Shown here: positions 15,724-17,202 of the stretch, piece by piece
Position numbering within the stretch: the first letter of the stretch is position 1
Layout: each line of letters starts with the position of its first letter
Assembly: GCA_900543875.1 (NCBI GenBank)
Contig: UQSV01000037.1
Location: 1-17,202 of the forward strand
Length of the DNA: 17,202 bases
Direction: 5' to 3'
Source of the DNA: an uncultured Coriobacteriaceae bacterium
Lineage (GTDB): Bacteria; Actinomycetota; Coriobacteriia; Coriobacteriales; Atopobiaceae
Program-made: the position numbers and the translations under genes
The notes under the pieces: generated by a model
What the model was told of the DNA's origin: nothing
Database searches by the model: none
The model's input: only the letters and a program-made list of their open reading frames with translations

Positions 15724-15776
15724 GCGGTCGTTCGCTGTGCTAATTCTCTTGGCTTTGCAAGGCCGGGCGCGCTGGT

Positions 15777-15785
15777 TGGTATGAT
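15777..15785 (+). promoter_or_regulatory. Extended -10 promoter for def-fmt
   Basis: TATGAT (15780-15785) matches five of six -10 bases and is preceded by TGG, giving the TGn extended -10 signature that can replace a good -35. The nearest -35-like sequence is TTGCAA (15755-15760) at a long 19-nt spacing. Transcription would start near 15792, leaving a leader of about 44 nt before def. Confidence 0.5.
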
Positions 15786-15803
15786 TGTTGCAACTGACTG
15801 TTC

Positions 15804-15819
15804 GCCCCGCTAGCGGGGC
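15804..15819 (+). promoter_or_regulatory. GC-rich palindrome in the def leader
   Basis: GCCCCGCTAGCGGGGC is a perfect 16-bp palindrome between the predicted start of transcription and the def ribosome binding site (GAGGAG, 15826-15831). In RNA it would form a very stable stem with a CTAG loop. No T-run follows, so it is not a classical terminator. It could be an operator or a structure that protects the mRNA or tunes translation. Confidence 0.5.
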
Positions 15820-15835
15820 TTGTGTGAGGAGCGCC

Positions 15836-16375
15836 ATGAGCACCAAGGACATCCTGCTTACCCCCGACCCGCGCCTGTCGCAGGTCTGCGAGCCCATCAC
15901 CGAGATCAATGACGACGTACGCGCCCTGGCCCAGCGCATGCTCGAGGACATGTACGAGGCCGACGGCTGCGGCCTCGCCGCCCCTCAGATCGGCGAGATG
16001 GTCCGCATGGTCGTCATCGACTGCGACTACACGGACGAGAAGGGCAGCGAGAACCCCTACGTCCTCATCAATCCCAAGATCATCAAGGCCGACGGTGCCC
16101 TGCGCCGCTTCAGCGAGGGCTGCCTGTCGTTCCCGGGCATTTCGGTCGACATCGACCGCCCGAGCCACGTCATCGTCCACGCCACGAACCTCGACGGTGA
16201 CCTCATGCAGTACGAGGCCGAGAACAACCTGCTGGCCGTGTGCCTGCAACACGAGATCGACCACCTCGACGGCGTGACTATGGTCGACCACCTGCCGCCC
16301 CTCAAGCGCGCCAAGGCGCTCCAGGAGTGCGAGAGGGCCATGGCCGAGGGCGCCCGTCCCGGCGAGACCGAGTAG
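15836..16375 (+). CDS. def: Peptide deformylase
   Basis: Metallo-hydrolase that removes the formyl group from the N-terminal formyl-Met of nascent chains at the ribosome. The product has 179 residues, normal for the family. All three metal-site motifs are present: GCGLAAPQ (44-51), EGCLS (94-98) with the metal ligand C96, and HEIDH (139-143) with ligands H139 and H143 and catalytic E140. ATG 15836 is chosen because GAGGAG ends 4 nt upstream and the downstream sequence STKDILLTPDPRL fits the usual family start; the frame remains open upstream to a TTG at 15785 that has no comparable signal. The gene is first in a predicted def-fmt transcript. Confidence 0.97.
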   Translation: MSTKDILLTPDPRLSQVCEPITEINDDVRALAQRMLEDMYEADGCGLAAPQIGEMVRMVVIDCDYTDEKGSENPYVLINPKIIKADGALRRFSEGCLSFPGISVDIDRPSHVIVHATNLDGDLMQYEAENNLLAVCLQHEIDHLDGVTMVDHLPPLKRAKALQECERAMAEGARPGETE

Positions 16376-16387
16376 CGAGGGGCACCC

Positions 16388-17202
16388 ATGCGCATCGTCT
16401 TCATGGGCACGCCCGACTTTGCCGTGCCCTCCCTCGAGGCCGTTGCCAATGCGTTCGAGGTCTGCCGCGTCGTGACGCGCCCCGACGCGGTGCGCGGCCG
16501 CGGCAAGCGCCTCGAGCCGAGCCCCGTCAAGGCCAAGGCGCTGGAGCTGGGCCTCTCCGTCACCGAGACCAACCGCATGACGCCCGAGGTCATCGACCAG
16601 ATTCGCGCCCTCGGGGCAGACCTGTGCGTCGTGGCCGCCTATGGCTGCATTCTGCCCGACGCCCTGCTCGAGCTCTTTCCCCTGGGCTGCATCAACGTGC
16701 ACGCGTCGCTGCTGCCGCGCTGGCGCGGCGCCGCACCCATCCAGCGCGCGGTCCTCGCGGGCGACGAGCTCGTGGGCGCCTCGATCATGGAGGTCGTGCA
16801 CGAGCTCGACGCGGGCGCCTACTGCGCCCAGGTGAGCACCGCGGCCGCGGGCAAGACGTCTGGCGAGTTGCTCGACGAGGTGGGCCGCCTCGGTGCTGCC
16901 GCGCTCATCGACGCCATCAACGACATCGCCGCCGGTACGGCCACCTGGACGCAGCAGGACGAGACGCTGGTGACCTACGCGCACAAGATCGACAAGGCCG
17001 AGATGCGCCTCGATGCCGCCGACTCCGCCACCGACAACGTGCGCCGCGTGCTCGCGAGCACCGACGCCGCGCCCGCCCGCTGCGCGGTCGCCGGCAAGGG
17101 CGTGCGCCTCGTGCGCGCCGCCACCTGCGATGATTCTGTGGCACAGGGGCACGTGGTCGTGAGCCATGGCCGCGTCGTGCTGGGCTGCGCCGACGGTGCG
17201 CT
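16388..17202 (+). CDS. fmt: Methionyl-tRNA formyltransferase (3' end beyond window)
   Basis: Transfers a formyl group from 10-formyltetrahydrofolate to Met on initiator tRNA, preparing it for bacterial translation initiation. About 271 residues are visible and the frame is open to the window edge; family members usually have 305-320, so only the C-terminal tip is missing. The start MRIVFMGTPDFAVPSL is the family signature. The catalytic trio is visible as N103 and H105 (in INVHASLLPRWRGAAPIQ) and D141 (in ELDAGAY). GAGGGG (16377-16382) stands 5 nt before the ATG. Only 12 nt separate it from def, so the two are almost certainly co-transcribed, which suits their opposed roles in the formyl-Met cycle. 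Confidence 0.97.
   Translation, partial: MRIVFMGTPDFAVPSLEAVANAFEVCRVVTRPDAVRGRGKRLEPSPVKAKALELGLSVTETNRMTPEVIDQIRALGADLCVVAAYGCILPDALLELFPLGCINVHASLLPRWRGAAPIQRAVLAGDELVGASIMEVVHELDAGAYCAQVSTAAAGKTSGELLDEVGRLGAAALIDAINDIAAGTATWTQQDETLVTYAHKIDKAEMRLDAADSATDNVRRVLASTDAAPARCAVAGKGVRLVRAATCDDSVAQGHVVVSHGRVVLGCADGA

Overview
The window is high-GC DNA (about two thirds G+C by eye, strong GC3 bias) with every supported gene on the + strand. The gene content suggests an actinobacterium of the class Coriobacteriia (an Olsenella/Atopobium/Collinsella-type gut or oral organism). The grounds are a giant, GC-rich, sortase-anchored protein built from Cna_B/SpaA-type domains, a PriA that keeps its helicase and zinc motifs (mycobacterial-type PriA lacks helicase residues), a priA-def-fmt order, and short dispersed TGGGACA/TGTCCCA intergenic repeats. 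The taxon is inferred, not proven.

Layout. Bases 1-280 are a control region: an imperfect hairpin (1-50), a perfect 16-bp palindrome of LacI-family type (164-179) overlapping a candidate promoter (175-202), and a run of ten G (225-234) 46 nt before the start codon. Bases 281-13216 are one uninterrupted gene for a 4311-residue surface adhesin. It has a signal peptide, an N-terminal adhesin-like head (to about residue 655), twelve Trp-type Cna_B domains (about 655-2640), thirteen SpaA/prealbumin-like domains (about 2641-4256), a proline-rich spacer, a VPQTG sorting signal, a membrane helix and an Arg/Lys tail. Bases 13217-13342 hold two hairpins, the second followed by a T-tract (terminator).

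Bases 13343-17202 are housekeeping genes. priA (primosomal helicase) is followed by a tandem TGGGACA-type repeat, then an extended -10 promoter, a GC-rich palindrome in the leader, and def (peptide deformylase) with fmt (methionyl-tRNA formyltransferase, cut by the window edge) 12 nt behind it. def and fmt form the formyl-Met cycle: Fmt formylates initiator Met-tRNA and Def removes the formyl group after translation starts.

The part most worth attention is the adhesin and its control region. The G10 tract is a plausible slipped-strand phase-variation switch, and the palindrome suggests a second, regulator-driven layer. Within the protein, the predicted isopeptide partner at domain ends changes from Asn (domains 1-16) to Asp (domains 17-25), and one domain (the sixth) has lost both the Lys and the Glu needed for the bond.
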